Assembly (NCBI GenBank): GCA_903855945.1
Contig: CAIOAK010000091.1
Coordinates: 1 to 62,389, forward strand
Direction: 5' to 3'
DNA: 62,389 nt
Source: an uncultured Anaeromyxobacter sp.
GTDB lineage: Bacteria > Myxococcota > Myxococcia > Myxococcales > Anaeromyxobacteraceae
Positions 32,492 to 43,731 of the stretch are shown here, piece by piece (within the stretch, counting starts at the first letter, position 1; each line of letters opens with the position of its first letter). Below the pieces are notes generated by a model. The model saw only the letters and a list, made by a program, of their open reading frames with translations. It was not told where the DNA came from and searched no databases. Both the position numbers and the translations under genes were made by a program.

Positions 32492-34516
32492 ATGCCCCCG
32501 CTCCTGGACAACCCGGCAGCGGCCCAGAGCTACTTGTGGGCCATCATTCTTCTCCCCCTCGGCGGAGCCCTCGTCAACGGGCTCTTCGGCCGGAGGCTCG
32601 GTCGCGGCAACGTCGGCCTGATCGGGCTCGCGATGGCGGGGGGTGCGTTCCTGCTCTCCTGCATCGCCTTCGCCTGGGTGGCGGGGGGCACCAATCTCCA
32701 CTTCGTCGGTGACTGGTGGTTCCGGGTCGTCGATCCGAGCGGGCGGGCGCCCATCTCGGTGCCCTGGGGTCTGCTCGTGGACCGGCTCTCCGGGACGTTG
32801 CTCCTCATCGTCACCGGAGTCGGGTTCCTCATCCACCTCTACTCGGTCGGCTACATGTCCCACGAGGACGACGCCGGCTACGCCCGCTTCTTCACCTACC
32901 TGAACCTCTTCATCGCCGCGATGCTCACGCTGGTGATGGGGGACAACCTGGTCCTCACCTTCGTGGGCTGGGAGGGCGTGGGTCTCGCCTCCTACCTGCT
33001 CATCGGCTTCTGGTACACGAAGGAGGAGAACGCCGCGGCGGGGCGCAAGGCCTTCGTCACGAACCGCATCGGCGACTTCGGCTTCCTGCTCGGCCTCTTC
33101 GCCATCTTCTCCATCTTCGGCACCTCCGACTTCGGCCAGCTCTCCGCCCGCGCGCTGTCGCTCCAGCCCGACTGGGTGCTCACCTCCGGTGTCTTCGCCG
33201 GCTGGACGATGCGCGGCGCGCTCACCTTCGCCACGCTCGGCCTCTTCGTGGGCGCCGCCGGCAAGAGCGCGCAGATCCCGCTCTACGTCTGGCTCCCCGA
33301 CGCCATGGCCGGTCCGACGCCGGTCTCGGCCCTCATCCACGCCGCCACCATGGTCACCGCCGGTGTCTACCTGGTCGCCCGCACCAACTTCCTCTTCGTG
33401 CTCGCCCCGACCTCGATGGCGGTGGTCACCATCGTGGGCGCCTGCACGGCGCTGCTCGCGGCCGTCATCGCCTTCGCCCAGTACGATCTGAAGCGGGTGC
33501 TCGCCTACTCCACGGTGAGCCAGCTCGGCATCATGTTCATCGGCGTGGGTTCCGGCGCCTACGCCGCCGGCGTCTACCACCTGATGACCCACGCCTTCTT
33601 CAAGGCCTGCCTCTTCCTCGGGGCCGGGAGCGTCATGCACGCGATGCACGACGACCTCGACATCCGGAACATGGGCGGCCTGTGGAAGAAGATGCCTTCG
33701 ACGGCGAAGACCTTCCTGGTGGGCACGCTCGCCATCACCGGCATCGTGCCGCTCTCGGGCTTCTTCTCGAAGGACGCCATCCTGGCGGGCGCGCTCTTCA
33801 GCCACAACGCCGCCTGGCCGGCCGTGGGGAAGATCGCCTACGTCATCGGCACGGTGGCCGCGGCCGGCACGTCCTTCTACATGATGCGCGCCTTCGCGCT
33901 GGCCTTCGTGGGCGCCCCCCGCACCAGGACCGCCGAGCACGCCCACGAGTCCGACTGGACGATGACGCTCCCCCTCTGGGTGCTGGCCTTCCTCTCGGTG
34001 GTGGCGCTCGTGCTCGGGCTCCCCGCCTGGCTCGTCGGCCACCACTACGCCGAGCTCTTCCAGCAGTTCACGAACCCGGTCTTCGGGCGCGCCTACAAGG
34101 TCCTCGGCATCGAGGAGCACTCGGCCATCTGGCCCTACGCCGTGGCCTGGGTGGTGGCGCTCGTCCCCGGCTGGCTCTCCTGGCAGATGTACGCCGGCTC
34201 CATGCGGGGCTTCCCCGATCGGTTCGTGGCCGCCTTCCCGGGCTTCTTCCGGCTGGTGGCCGACAAGTTCCGCATCGACGAGCTCTACGAGTTCATCCTG
34301 CTCCGGCCGGTGCGCAAGGTCTCCCAGGGGCTCTTCCTCGCGGTGGACCGGTTCACCATCGAGGGGATCTTCGTGAACGGCGTGCCCAAGGCCGTGTACG
34401 CGGTGGGCGACGTGCTGCGCGGCTGGCAGAACGGCAACCTGCAGCGCTACGCCACCGTCATCGCCGTCGGAGCGGCCTTCATCCTCTGGGCCGTCCTCGC
34501 CGCGGGAGGGTACTGA
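32492..34516 (+). CDS. nuoL: NADH-quinone oxidoreductase subunit L
   Basis: This is a 674-residue antiporter-like membrane subunit of complex I that takes part in proton pumping. GWEGVGLASYLLIGFWY carries the conserved glutamate near residue 150. LPDAMAGPTPVSALIHAATMVTAG is the family signature of the discontinuous-helix region (quoted here in two parts: LPDAMAGPTPVSALIH and AATMVTAG). A long C-terminal part would form the lateral helix. It heads a nuoL-nuoM-nuoN run with 1-base gaps. The other complex I genes, including nuoK, are not upstream, so the operon is split. The start is ATG 32492, divergent from selA with only 69 bases between. Confidence 0.95.
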   Translation: MPPLLDNPAAAQSYLWAIILLPLGGALVNGLFGRRLGRGNVGLIGLAMAGGAFLLSCIAFAWVAGGTNLHFVGDWWFRVVDPSGRAPISVPWGLLVDRLSGTLLLIVTGVGFLIHLYSVGYMSHEDDAGYARFFTYLNLFIAAMLTLVMGDNLVLTFVGWEGVGLASYLLIGFWYTKEENAAAGRKAFVTNRIGDFGFLLGLFAIFSIFGTSDFGQLSARALSLQPDWVLTSGVFAGWTMRGALTFATLGLFVGAAGKSAQIPLYVWLPDAMAGPTPVSALIHAATMVTAGVYLVARTNFLFVLAPTSMAVVTIVGACTALLAAVIAFAQYDLKRVLAYSTVSQLGIMFIGVGSGAYAAGVYHLMTHAFFKACLFLGAGSVMHAMHDDLDIRNMGGLWKKMPSTAKTFLVGTLAITGIVPLSGFFSKDAILAGALFSHNAAWPAVGKIAYVIGTVAAAGTSFYMMRAFALAFVGAPRTRTAEHAHESDWTMTLPLWVLAFLSVVALVLGLPAWLVGHHYAELFQQFTNPVFGRAYKVLGIEEHSAIWPYAVAWVVALVPGWLSWQMYAGSMRGFPDRFVAAFPGFFRLVADKFRIDELYEFILLRPVRKVSQGLFLAVDRFTIEGIFVNGVPKAVYAVGDVLRGWQNGNLQRYATVIAVGAAFILWAVLAAGGY

Positions 34517-34517
34517 G

Positions 34518-36152
<1,635 letters not shown>

Positions 36153-36153
36153 C

Positions 36154-37614
36154 ATGCCTTCCGGCCAGGACATCGCGGCGCTCCTCCCCTTCCTCCTCCT
36201 CGTCCTCGGGGCGCTCGTCCTCATGCTCTCCGAGGTCTTCCTCCGCTCCGGCGGGCGCGGCTACCAGTCGGGCCTGACCATCGCCTTCGCGGCTGCGGCC
36301 GCCCTGGCCGTCCCCTTCGCCCCGCAGCAGGTGCTCTTCGGCGGCCAGGCGGTGAGCGACGGCTTCGCCGGATTCGTCACGATGGTGGTCTGCGCGGGCC
36401 TCGCGCTCTCGGCGCTGCTCGGCCGGGGCTGGCTCGAGACCCGGAACATGGAGCGGGGCGAGTACTACGCGCTCGCCCTTTTCGGCGCCTCCGGCATGGT
36501 CCTGCTCGGGATGGCCACCGACCTGCTCCTCGCCTTCATCGCCATCGAGGTGATGAGCCTCGCCGTCTACTCGCTCGCCGCCTACCCGCGGCGCGGGCAG
36601 CGGCCGCCCGAGGCGGCCTTCAAGTACTTCATCCTGGGCTCGTTCGCCTCCGCCATCCTGCTCTACGGCTCGGCGCTCTACTACGGCGCCACCGGCTCCA
36701 CGCTCCTCTCCGCCATGCGCGGCGGTGGCGGTGCGCTGCTCGCCGCCGGGCTGTCGCTCATCCTGGTGGGGCTCGCCTTCAAGGTGGCCGCGGTCCCGTT
36801 CCACGCCTGGACGCCCGACGTCTACGAGGGGGCTCCCACGCCGGCCACGGCCTTCATGGCCGCCGGCGTGAAGGCGGCCGCCTTCGCCTTCCTCACCCGC
36901 GGTGTGCTCGCCATGGTCGCGGGGACGCCCTTCGCGGTGGGCAACGAGCTGGGCGGCGTGCTCGGGCTGCTCGCCGTGCTCACCATGGTCGTGGGCAACC
37001 TCTTCGCGCTCCCGCAGCGGAACGTGAAGCGCATGCTCGCCTACTCCTCGATCGCCCAGGCCGGCTACCTGCTCGTCGGCGTGATCGCCGCCTCCCGTCC
37101 CGAGTCGCGGGCCCAGGGGACCTCGGCGGTGCTCGTCTACCTGGCCGCCTACGCCGTCACCGTCATCGGCGCCTTCTCGGTGCTCGCGGTGATGGAGAAG
37201 CGCGAGCCCACCCCCGACGCCGGCTCGGCCGACGCCTGGGACGTCTCCCGCTTCGCGGGGCTCGCGAGCCGCCGCCCGTGGCTCGCCTTCGCCATGGCCA
37301 TCTTCATGCTGTCGCTCGCGGGCGTGCCGCCCACGGCCGGCTTCGTGGCCAAGCTCTCCGTCTTCCAGGCCGCCGCCGGGGCCAAGGCCTGGGGGCTCGT
37401 GGTGGTGGGCGTCCTCACGAGCATCATGGGCGTCTACTACTACCTGCGGGTGGTGGTGGCGATGTACATGCAGCCGGCCGAGATGGAGGAGCCGGCCGCC
37501 GCGCCGCCCACCGTGGCCATCGCCATCGCGGTCGCCGCGCTGCTCGTCGTGGTGGTGGGCTTCTCGCCCGAGCCGCTCACGGCCTGGGCGCGCGCCGCGC
37601 TCCTACGCATGTAG
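36154..37614 (+). CDS. nuoN: NADH-quinone oxidoreductase subunit N
   Basis: This 486-residue third antiporter-like subunit carries [20 protein letters not shown], the NuoN signature, and [14 protein letters not shown] with a conserved glutamate. ATG 36154 is one base after the nuoM stop, so the three subunits form one operon. The 3' end overlaps the convergent selB gene by 12 bases. Confidence 0.95.
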   Translation: MPSGQDIAALLPFLLLVLGALVLMLSEVFLRSGGRGYQSGLTIAFAAAAALAVPFAPQQVLFGGQAVSDGFAGFVTMVVCAGLALSALLGRGWLETRNMERGEYYALALFGASGMVLLGMATDLLLAFIAIEVMSLAVYSLAAYPRRGQRPPEAAFKYFILGSFASAILLYGSALYYGATGSTLLSAMRGGGGALLAAGLSLILVGLAFKVAAVPFHAWTPDVYEGAPTPATAFMAAGVKAAAFAFLTRGVLAMVAGTPFAVGNELGGVLGLLAVLTMVVGNLFALPQRNVKRMLAYSSIAQAGYLLVGVIAASRPESRAQGTSAVLVYLAAYAVTVIGAFSVLAVMEKREPTPDAGSADAWDVSRFAGLASRRPWLAFAMAIFMLSLAGVPPTAGFVAKLSVFQAAAGAKAWGLVVVGVLTSIMGVYYYLRVVVAMYMQPAEMEEPAAAPPTVAIAIAVAALLVVVVGFSPEPLTAWARAALLRM

Positions 37615-39552
37615 CCCGCGCAGCACCCGCTTCTCGCCCACCCGGAGCGTCACCTTCTCGCGGTCGAAGTACTCCGCGAGCGGGATGACGTGCTTGCGGG
37701 TCGAGCCCACCAGCTCCTTGAAGGCCTGGGTGTCGATCTCCCGGTGGGCGTGCAGGTGCTCGATGAGGCGCGCGCGCAGGGTCGAGACGGCCGCGCCGTC
37801 GAACCAGATCTCCGGGGAGACGCGAACGACCGACCCGTCTGCGGCGAGCAGCTTCAGCACCGCGTTCACGTCGGCCGCCGATGCGCCGGCGAGCCCGGGA
37901 AGGTCTACCACCCGAGGCGGAGCGAGCGCGCCCTCCCGGAGCAGGTCGGCCACCCGGTCCTTGAGCGCCCCGCCCGTCCCTCCCGACGCGGCCACGTGGC
38001 CGTGCAGCCGCGCGTGGTCGCCCTCGAGCACGAGCTCCCCCTTCTCGGCGAGCTGCGAGAGGAGCCGCTGGAAGAGGCGGGGATCGGTCACCGGCGGAAG
38101 GCGGCCGCGCAGCTCCTCGCGACCGGCCCCGGCGGCGAGCGGTTGCGCGGCGTGGAAGGCCCGGAGGGCTTCGAGGAGCCGCTCGCGCAGATCGGTCGCG
38201 ACGGTACCCGACACCCACGACCTCCGGTCCCGGTCGAAGAGGAGCGCCAGGCCGCGGGCGCCGAGCCGGTCGAGTGCTCCCTGGACGGCGCGCGGGGAGA
38301 GGGCGGTGCGCCCGGGCAGCGCGTCGGCGGGAAGGCCCGCCGGGCCCGCCATGGCGAGCACCTCGGCGATGCGTGCGTCGGCGTCCCCCGTGGCGAGTAT
38401 CCGAAGCTGCGCCAGGTCGTCGGCCTTCCCGCGCCGCCGCTTGCGGGGCACCACCGCGAGCACGCGCCCGCCGCCCACCGTCTTGCCGCGCCCCTCGATG
38501 GCGCGGAAGCCGCGCAGGATGAAGCGCTGGCCGGGGAGCGCGGCCACCGGCGCGGCGAGCCGGAGCTGGGCGAGGGCGGTCGCACCGGGCGCCATCTCGG
38601 GCCGCCCGTCCACCAGGGCCACGGCGCAGGGCACCTGTGCGGTTCCCACGTGGAGCAGCAGGCGGGAGCGGTGCCGGATGGGGCGGGGCGCGGCCTCGAG
38701 GAGGGTGAGCTCGACGTCGAGGATGGAGGTGGCGGGCACCTCGCCGGGGTGGGTGAGCACCTGGCCCCGAGAGATGGCCTGGGCGTCCACGCCGGGGAGG
38801 TTCACCGCGGTCCGCTGGCCGGCGGCGGCGCGCGGCGCACCCTGCCCGTGGACCTGGACGCTGCGCGCCCGGAGCTCCCCCACCGCCTGGGAAGGTGGAA
38901 CGAGCGCGAGCACGTCGCCCGTCGAGACCGCGCCCGAGAGGATGGTCCCGGTCACCACCGTGCCGAATCCCTTCAGCGAGAAGGCGCGGTCCACCGGGAG
39001 GAGAAGCGGCCCGTCGGCCGGCCGCTCCGGGACCTGAGCGGCGAGCGTGCCGAGCTCCTCGACGAGGCGAGGAATCCCCTCGCCGGAGCGGGCCGACACC
39101 GGGAGGATGGCGGCCGCTTCGAGGAAGGTGCCCTTGCAGGCGGCGCGGATCTCCTCCTCGAGCAGCGGCAGCCAGTCCTCGCCCAGCCCGGGGAGGAGGT
39201 CGGCCTTGGTCACCACCACCACGCCCCGCGCCACGCCGAGCAGCCGGCAGATGTCGAGGTGCTCCCGGGTCTGGGGCATGACCCCCTCGTCGGCGGCGAC
39301 CACCAGCAGGACCAGGTCCACCCCGCCGGCGCCGGCCGCCATGGCCCGCACGAAGCGCTCGTGCCCCGGGACGTCCACGACGCCGGCCACCGTGCCGTCG
39401 GGCAGCTTCAGATGCGCGAAGCCCAGCTCGATGGTGATGCCGCGCCGCTTCTCCTCGGCGAGCCGGTCGGTGTCGATGCCGGTGAGGGCCTGGACGAGCG
39501 CGGTCTTCCCGTGATCGATGTGCCCCGCGGTCCCCACGACGACGCGTCGCAC
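37603..39552 (-). CDS. selB: Selenocysteine-specific elongation factor
   Basis: This 649-residue translational GTPase delivers Sec-tRNA(Sec) to UGA codons marked by a SECIS hairpin. G1 is [13 protein letters not shown] at the N-terminus, the switch segment [13 protein letters not shown] and G3 DVPGHE follow, and TKAD is the G4 element. The C-terminal third contains the winged-helix repeats that bind SECIS RNA. The start is GTG 39552. With selA it shows that the organism makes selenoproteins, though no in-frame TGA selenocysteine codon was recognised in any gene here. Confidence 0.94.
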   Translation of the reverse strand: MRRVVVGTAGHIDHGKTALVQALTGIDTDRLAEEKRRGITIELGFAHLKLPDGTVAGVVDVPGHERFVRAMAAGAGGVDLVLLVVAADEGVMPQTREHLDICRLLGVARGVVVVTKADLLPGLGEDWLPLLEEEIRAACKGTFLEAAAILPVSARSGEGIPRLVEELGTLAAQVPERPADGPLLLPVDRAFSLKGFGTVVTGTILSGAVSTGDVLALVPPSQAVGELRARSVQVHGQGAPRAAAGQRTAVNLPGVDAQAISRGQVLTHPGEVPATSILDVELTLLEAAPRPIRHRSRLLLHVGTAQVPCAVALVDGRPEMAPGATALAQLRLAAPVAALPGQRFILRGFRAIEGRGKTVGGGRVLAVVPRKRRRGKADDLAQLRILATGDADARIAEVLAMAGPAGLPADALPGRTALSPRAVQGALDRLGARGLALLFDRDRRSWVSGTVATDLRERLLEALRAFHAAQPLAAGAGREELRGRLPPVTDPRLFQRLLSQLAEKGELVLEGDHARLHGHVAASGGTGGALKDRVADLLREGALAPPRVVDLPGLAGASAADVNAVLKLLAADGSVVRVSPEIWFDGAAVSTLRARLIEHLHAHREIDTQAFKELVGSTRKHVIPLAEYFDREKVTLRVGEKRVLRGLHA

Positions 39553-39576
39553 GATCGGTCCGGGCCGGGCAGCGGG

Positions 39577-40203
39577 CTAGACGCCCACCGAGCCGGGGTC
39601 TACGGGTCCACCCTCGTCGAGCCGGTAGTCCCAGGGGAAGACGATGAGCTGCGCGGTCTCGAGCGCGAACCACTCCGGGCGGGAGCCGCCGGGCCGGACC
39701 ACCAGCGCCGCCGACTGGACCTCGCGCGCGCCGGAGCGCTTCGCGAGCGCCGTGGCCTTGGCGAGGGTGTCGCCCGAGTTGGTCACGTCGTCCACCACCA
39801 GCACGTTCTTGCCCTTGGCCTCCGGCACGCGGAAGGTGGGCACCGTGCGCTTGTCGCGCGAGCGCTTCTCCACCCGCACCGGGAGGAAGTCGGCCCGCAT
39901 CGGGGCGGCGAGCGCCCCGCCCACGAAGATGCCGCCGCGGGCCACGCCCAGGATCACATCGGGCTGGAAGCGCGCCGCGATCCGGTTGGCGAGGTCGCGG
40001 GCCACCGTGCCGAACTCGATCCAGGTGAGCTCGCGCACCGCGCTCCCGCTGGACGATGGGGCGGGGAGGCCGCCGAGCCGCTCGATGGCCCAGGCGTCGG
40101 CGACGCCCACGCCGAGCGGCTGCTCCGCGCGGGGGCGCTTCGATCGCGCCGGCGCCTTGCGGGGCTTGCGGGCGGTCTTCTTCGTCTTCTTCGAGGGAGC
40201 GAT
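39577..40203 (-). CDS. Phosphoribosyltransferase with Lys-rich N-terminus, unusual start
   Basis: This is a type I phosphoribosyltransferase fold with the PRPP-binding motif VLVVDDVTNSGDTL and an upstream VILGVARGGIFVGG loop. It resembles hypoxanthine/xanthine-type or uncharacterised purine phosphoribosyltransferases. The open frame has no ATG, GTG or TTG before GTG 40110. Coding bias (almost every third base G or C) and a Lys/Arg-rich stretch continue upstream to an ATC at 40203, which follows GGAGG with five-base spacing. I take ATC 40203 as the probable start; GTG 40110 gives a conservative 177-residue protein. A sequencing error in an ATG is the main alternative. Confidence 0.7.
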   Translation of the reverse strand: MAPSKKTKKTARKPRKAPARSKRPRAEQPLGVGVADAWAIERLGGLPAPSSSGSAVRELTWIEFGTVARDLANRIAARFQPDVILGVARGGIFVGGALAAPMRADFLPVRVEKRSRDKRTVPTFRVPEAKGKNVLVVDDVTNSGDTLAKATALAKRSGAREVQSAALVVRPGGSRPEWFALETAQLIVFPWDYRLDEGGPVDPGSVGV

Positions 40204-40271
40204 GGCGGCCTCCGGATGGGGCTGGGGTCGGTGGGTGAATCTAGCATGCGACGGCGCGGGCGGCGCCGGGG

Positions 40272-41165
40272 TCAGGCGCGGGCGCCTCCGGGTACTCCGC
40301 CCTCGAGCCTCCGGGCGATGTCGGCCAGTTCCGCCTCGCCGATCACGTACCGCTTCCTGCAGAACTCGCAGTCGATGACGACCTGGCCGTCCTCGACGAT
40401 GACCTGCCGGATGCCGTCGGGCCCGAGCGCCGACACGGCGTTCACGGCCCGTTCCCGGGTGCAGTTGCAGACGTAGGAGACGGGCCCCTGCGCGAGGACC
40501 TGGAGCCGGGTCCCCACCGCCGCGCTGGCGAGCGTCTCGCCCCGTTCGCCGCGGGCGAGGGCATCCCGGAAGCTCCCGGCCTCGAGCCGCAGCCGGACCT
40601 CCTCGAGCGCCTCGAGGCTCCCGCCCGGCATCTTCTGGACCACGATGCCGGCCACGACACCGAGCGGCTCGCCGTCGTGGGGGAGGACGCGAAGGTCGAG
40701 GACCGACGCCACCTGCTCGCTCGACGCGAAGTAGCGGCGCAGGTTCTCGGTGAGCGTCCCGGGCGTGAACTCCACCGACCCCCGGTAGAACTCCCCCCTG
40801 CCCTGATCGCGGAGAACCGACAGCGTCCCCGACCCGCCCAGCGCCGCCCGGGGGCCCACCGAGGGGTCCCCGGGAAAATGGATGTCGGGGCGACGGATCC
40901 GGCCGCGGATGTTGCCCTCGGTGTCGGCATCGACGAGGAGGCCGCCGATGGGCCCGTCCACCTCGAGGGAGAGGTTCACCCGGGTTCGATCCTTCTGGAG
41001 CGCACCGAGGAGGAGTCCGGCCGCGAGCGCCTCGGCGAAGACGGCCGCCGAGGTGGGGGCGAGGCCGTGGAGCATGCGGGCCATGCGGGAGAGGTCGGTG
41101 GCCTCGACCTGGATCACGCGGAGGTCGGCCGGCTCGATGAGCCCGCGGAGGAGCTGGTCCTTCAC
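40272..41165 (-). CDS. hslO: Hsp33 redox-regulated chaperone
   Basis: This is a 297-residue cytoplasmic holdase activated by oxidation. The four zinc-binding cysteines are present near the C-terminus as CNC (in SYVCNCTRE) and CEFC (VIDCEFCRKRY), the standard Hsp33 spacing of CxC and CxxC. GTG 41165 overlaps the upstream lipoprotein stop by GTGA, so the two are co-translated. Because Hsp33 needs oxidative unfolding to act, the gene fits with the peroxide-related genes further right, though it is not linked to them. Confidence 0.92.
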   Translation of the reverse strand: MKDQLLRGLIEPADLRVIQVEATDLSRMARMLHGLAPTSAAVFAEALAAGLLLGALQKDRTRVNLSLEVDGPIGGLLVDADTEGNIRGRIRRPDIHFPGDPSVGPRAALGGSGTLSVLRDQGRGEFYRGSVEFTPGTLTENLRRYFASSEQVASVLDLRVLPHDGEPLGVVAGIVVQKMPGGSLEALEEVRLRLEAGSFRDALARGERGETLASAAVGTRLQVLAQGPVSYVCNCTRERAVNAVSALGPDGIRQVIVEDGQVVIDCEFCRKRYVIGEAELADIARRLEGGVPGGARA

Positions 41166-41755
41166 GGCCCCTCCGGGAAGGCGCCCAGGAAGGCGAAGAG
41201 CCACTGGGGCATGGCCGCGTCGGGGATGTCGTTCGCCGCCCCCTCCAGCTCCATCGAGGCCGCATCGGGATTGGGGCAGGCGAGGAAGCCCCGCCAGCCC
41301 TTGCCCTCCACCAGGTTCAGGTCGATCGAGCAGCCCGCGCCGGGTGTCCCGGTCACCTGATCCTTCTGGAACCGGAGCTCGAGCCTCGCGTTCCGCCACA
41401 GCCCGGAGACGAGGAGTTCCTCGCCCTGCCGCAGGACCGTGAGATCGACGCCGGCCCCCTGGATTCGACCGCTCGACACCTCGAGCATCGTGGTCTGTCC
41501 ACCGAGCGTGCCGGCCCAGCGCCCCTGCGAGTTGCGCGCGAGGCTGGTGTTCGGACCCACGACCTGGTTCGCGCCGTAGGAGTTGGTGATGCCCGCGGCC
41601 CGCCCCACGGCGAGGTAGATCGCGCCGTCGGACCGGTAGCTCATCCGGAGCGCGGCCGCGGTCGGCGGCGACGCGTCCATGGCGAGGGGGGCCCCCCGCG
41701 GCGCGCTGGCGCAGGCGGCGAGCAGGAGGAGGGCGAGGAGGGGCACGCGGGTCAT
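41162..41755 (-). CDS. Lipoprotein of unknown family, paralog A
   Basis: This 197-residue lipoprotein has the signal MTRVPLLALLLLAAC (cysteine 15). The mature part contains SQGRWAGTLGGQ, GLWRNARLELRF, GWRGFLACP and a C-terminal AMPQWLFAFLGAFP. The same three landmarks (a W-G-G/A-T-L block, a Cys-containing central block and MPQWLFAFL) occur in the next lipoprotein, so they are paralogs. It is translationally coupled to hslO. No known domain is recognised; a beta-rich periplasmic or outer-membrane protein is likely. Confidence 0.7.
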   Translation of the reverse strand: MTRVPLLALLLLAACASAPRGAPLAMDASPPTAAALRMSYRSDGAIYLAVGRAAGITNSYGANQVVGPNTSLARNSQGRWAGTLGGQTTMLEVSSGRIQGAGVDLTVLRQGEELLVSGLWRNARLELRFQKDQVTGTPGAGCSIDLNLVEGKGWRGFLACPNPDAASMELEGAANDIPDAAMPQWLFAFLGAFPEGP

Positions 41756-41798
41756 GACGGGAGGTCTATCCCGGACGCGCCCCGTTTTCACGCGGGCG

Positions 41799-42710
41799 TC
41801 AGCGCTCGCTGGCCGACTTGCCCTTGTCGGTGTGTGTGGCGACCCCGCGCTGCGGCCGCGTGCCGGGCAGGCTCTGGGTCGAGATGCCGCGCGGGCCACC
41901 GCCCGTCACGTTTCCGACGGGGATACCCATCATCGGATTCCAGCCCAGGGAGTTGCAGGCCCTCTGGTCCCACCAGGAGCAGGGTCCCGGCGCCCCGTAC
42001 ACGGCGGGCGGGCCCCGGTACTCGGCGGGCAGGAACCAGGACGGCGATCCCGTGCGCGCCCCCGCGTAGGCGGCGTTCGGGAAGACGGTGGTCTGGGGCG
42101 AGGGGAGCGAGGCCAGGAAGGCGAAGAGCCACTGGGGCATCTCCGCGGACGGATCGCCCGCGACCCCCCGCAACGTCATCCAGGTGTAGGTGAGCCGGCC
42201 GCCGCAGCCGCCGAAGCCGCGCCAGTAGCCGTCCCTGGCGAGCGCGAGCTCCATGCTGCACACGCCGTTCGTGGGGGAGGCGGAGAGGGTGGTGGGGGAG
42301 ACGTCGATGCGGAGCAGGTTGCCGAACCACATCCCCTGGACGTGGACGACCGGCCCCTCCTGCGTGACGAAGACGTTGACCCCCTCGCCGGTGATGCGTC
42401 CGCCGCGGGCGCGGAGCAGCACCGGCCGGTTGCGCAGCGTCCCGCCCCAGAGCCCCTCGTCGGTGAGCGCGAGGTTCACGGCGGGTCCGCGCACGCTGCG
42501 GGCGTCCCAGGCGGCGCTGGCGCCGGGCGTGCCCATCGGCGTGAACTGGATCTGCCCCTGCTCGGTGAAGTCGGCGGCGGGGTCAGGAGGGGGAGCCGGC
42601 GGGCGCATGGTGAGCGGCCGGCCGGCCGGTGCGCTGGAGGCGCAGCCGACCGCGGCCAGCGCCAGGGCGGCGAGCAGGGCGGGGGCGACCGGTATTCGAT
42701 GGAGCGGCAT
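41799..42710 (-). CDS. Lipoprotein of unknown family, paralog B
   Basis: This 303-residue lipoprotein has the signal peptide ending ALAAVGC (cysteine 23). It shares with paralog A the block GLWGGTLRN, a Trp/Gly/Cys block YWRGFGGCGG, and EMPQWLFAFLASLP. It then extends for about 90 further residues rich in Pro, Gly and Trp. ATG 42710 is chosen because it heads the signal peptide; the open frame runs ten codons further without one. It lies first in a run paralog B - paralog A - hslO, so it may share a transcript with the chaperone. Function unknown. Confidence 0.7.
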   Translation of the reverse strand: MPLHRIPVAPALLAALALAAVGCASSAPAGRPLTMRPPAPPPDPAADFTEQGQIQFTPMGTPGASAAWDARSVRGPAVNLALTDEGLWGGTLRNRPVLLRARGGRITGEGVNVFVTQEGPVVHVQGMWFGNLLRIDVSPTTLSASPTNGVCSMELALARDGYWRGFGGCGGRLTYTWMTLRGVAGDPSAEMPQWLFAFLASLPSPQTTVFPNAAYAGARTGSPSWFLPAEYRGPPAVYGAPGPCSWWDQRACNSLGWNPMMGIPVGNVTGGGPRGISTQSLPGTRPQRGVATHTDKGKSASER

Positions 42711-42795
42711 GGCTTCCCTCCGCGCCGGGGGGCGGTCCACAGGATAACACCCGGCCCGGCCGGAAGTTGTGCCCCCCCCCGGAAGGTGGGGACCG

Positions 42796-43731
42796 TCAGC
42801 GAGGGGCGAGGACGCTGCGGAGCGTGTCGCGGATGGAGTAGCGGGGGCTCCATCCGGCGTCGCGCGCGAAGCGGGAACCGTCCACGGCGCACAGGTACTG
42901 GATGTAGTCGATCTCGCCGGAGGGATAGGAGGACAGGCGCGCGTCGTAGAGGGCCCGCACGAACGGGCGGACGAGGAAGTGGGGCAGCGGGACCGGCTCC
43001 CGCCCCAGCTCCCGCAGGGCCGCCGAGAGGGGCACCTCGCCCGCGCCGGTGACGTTGTAGACGCCGCGGATCCCGGGGCGCAGGGCGAGCGCGATGGCCC
43101 GGCAGACGTCCTCCTCGTGGATCACCTGGATCATCGGGTCGAAGCCGAGGACGGTGATGGGGCGCTCGAGCCGGAGGTAGTTGGACGAGGCGTTCCGGAC
43201 GGTGGGGCCGATGATATTCACTGGCCGTAAAATGACCGTCTCGATCTCCGGGTGGCGCCACATGAACGACTGCACGTACATGTCGACCTCGATGAGGTCG
43301 CGGTAGCCGGGCAGGCGGGCGGCGCCGAGGAGCGGGGTCTCCTCCGGGAGGAAGTTCGGGTTCCCCGGGGCCGGGCCGTAGACGTTGGCGCTGGAGAGGA
43401 GCAGCACCTTCTTCACGCCGTGGCGGGTCGCGATGTCGAGCAGCTTCTGGGTCCCGGCCACGTTGAAGCTGTGGGCCTCGGCCCGGTCGTCGCGCGGGTC
43501 GTGCTTCAGCCCCAGGTGGGCGATGGCCTCGATCCGGTTCCGGCGGAAGACGTCCTCCACCCGCGCCTTGCGGATGTCGAGCTGGTGGTGCTCGACGTCC
43601 TTGGGCCGGTCGCGCAGCGGGCGCCGGTCGAAACCGATGACGCGGGTCTCCCCGTGGAGGACCCGGGCCAGCTTCCGCCCCAGGTTCCCGGCGATCCCGG
43701 TGATCGCCACGCTGGCCGGCAGCTGGCTCAC
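42796..43731 (-). CDS. NAD-dependent epimerase/dehydratase family protein (extended SDR)
   Basis: This is a 311-residue Rossmann-fold sugar-nucleotide-type enzyme. It has the N-terminal GIAGNLGRKLARVL cofactor loop, an acidic residue after strand 2 (GFDRRP), SSANVYGPAPGN at the active-site strand, and RPVNIIGP. The catalytic tyrosine region reads GYRDLIEVD, so the usual lysine four residues after tyrosine is not seen; activity could be altered. GTG 43731 overlaps the acyltransferase stop (GTGA). It is the last gene of a four-gene envelope cluster. It carries a copy of the dispersed palindrome. Confidence 0.75.
   Translation of the reverse strand: MSQLPASVAITGIAGNLGRKLARVLHGETRVIGFDRRPLRDRPKDVEHHQLDIRKARVEDVFRRNRIEAIAHLGLKHDPRDDRAEAHSFNVAGTQKLLDIATRHGVKKVLLLSSANVYGPAPGNPNFLPEETPLLGAARLPGYRDLIEVDMYVQSFMWRHPEIETVILRPVNIIGPTVRNASSNYLRLERPITVLGFDPMIQVIHEEDVCRAIALALRPGIRGVYNVTGAGEVPLSAALRELGREPVPLPHFLVRPFVRALYDARLSSYPSGEIDYIQYLCAVDGSRFARDAGWSPRYSIRDTLRSVLAPR
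43217..43231. repeat. Dispersed palindrome, 10 of 12 positions
   Basis: TTCACT GGC CGTAAA lies inside the epimerase gene (encoding RPVNI on the minus strand), within a 16-base identity to the site at 29863-29878. Confidence 0.4.
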
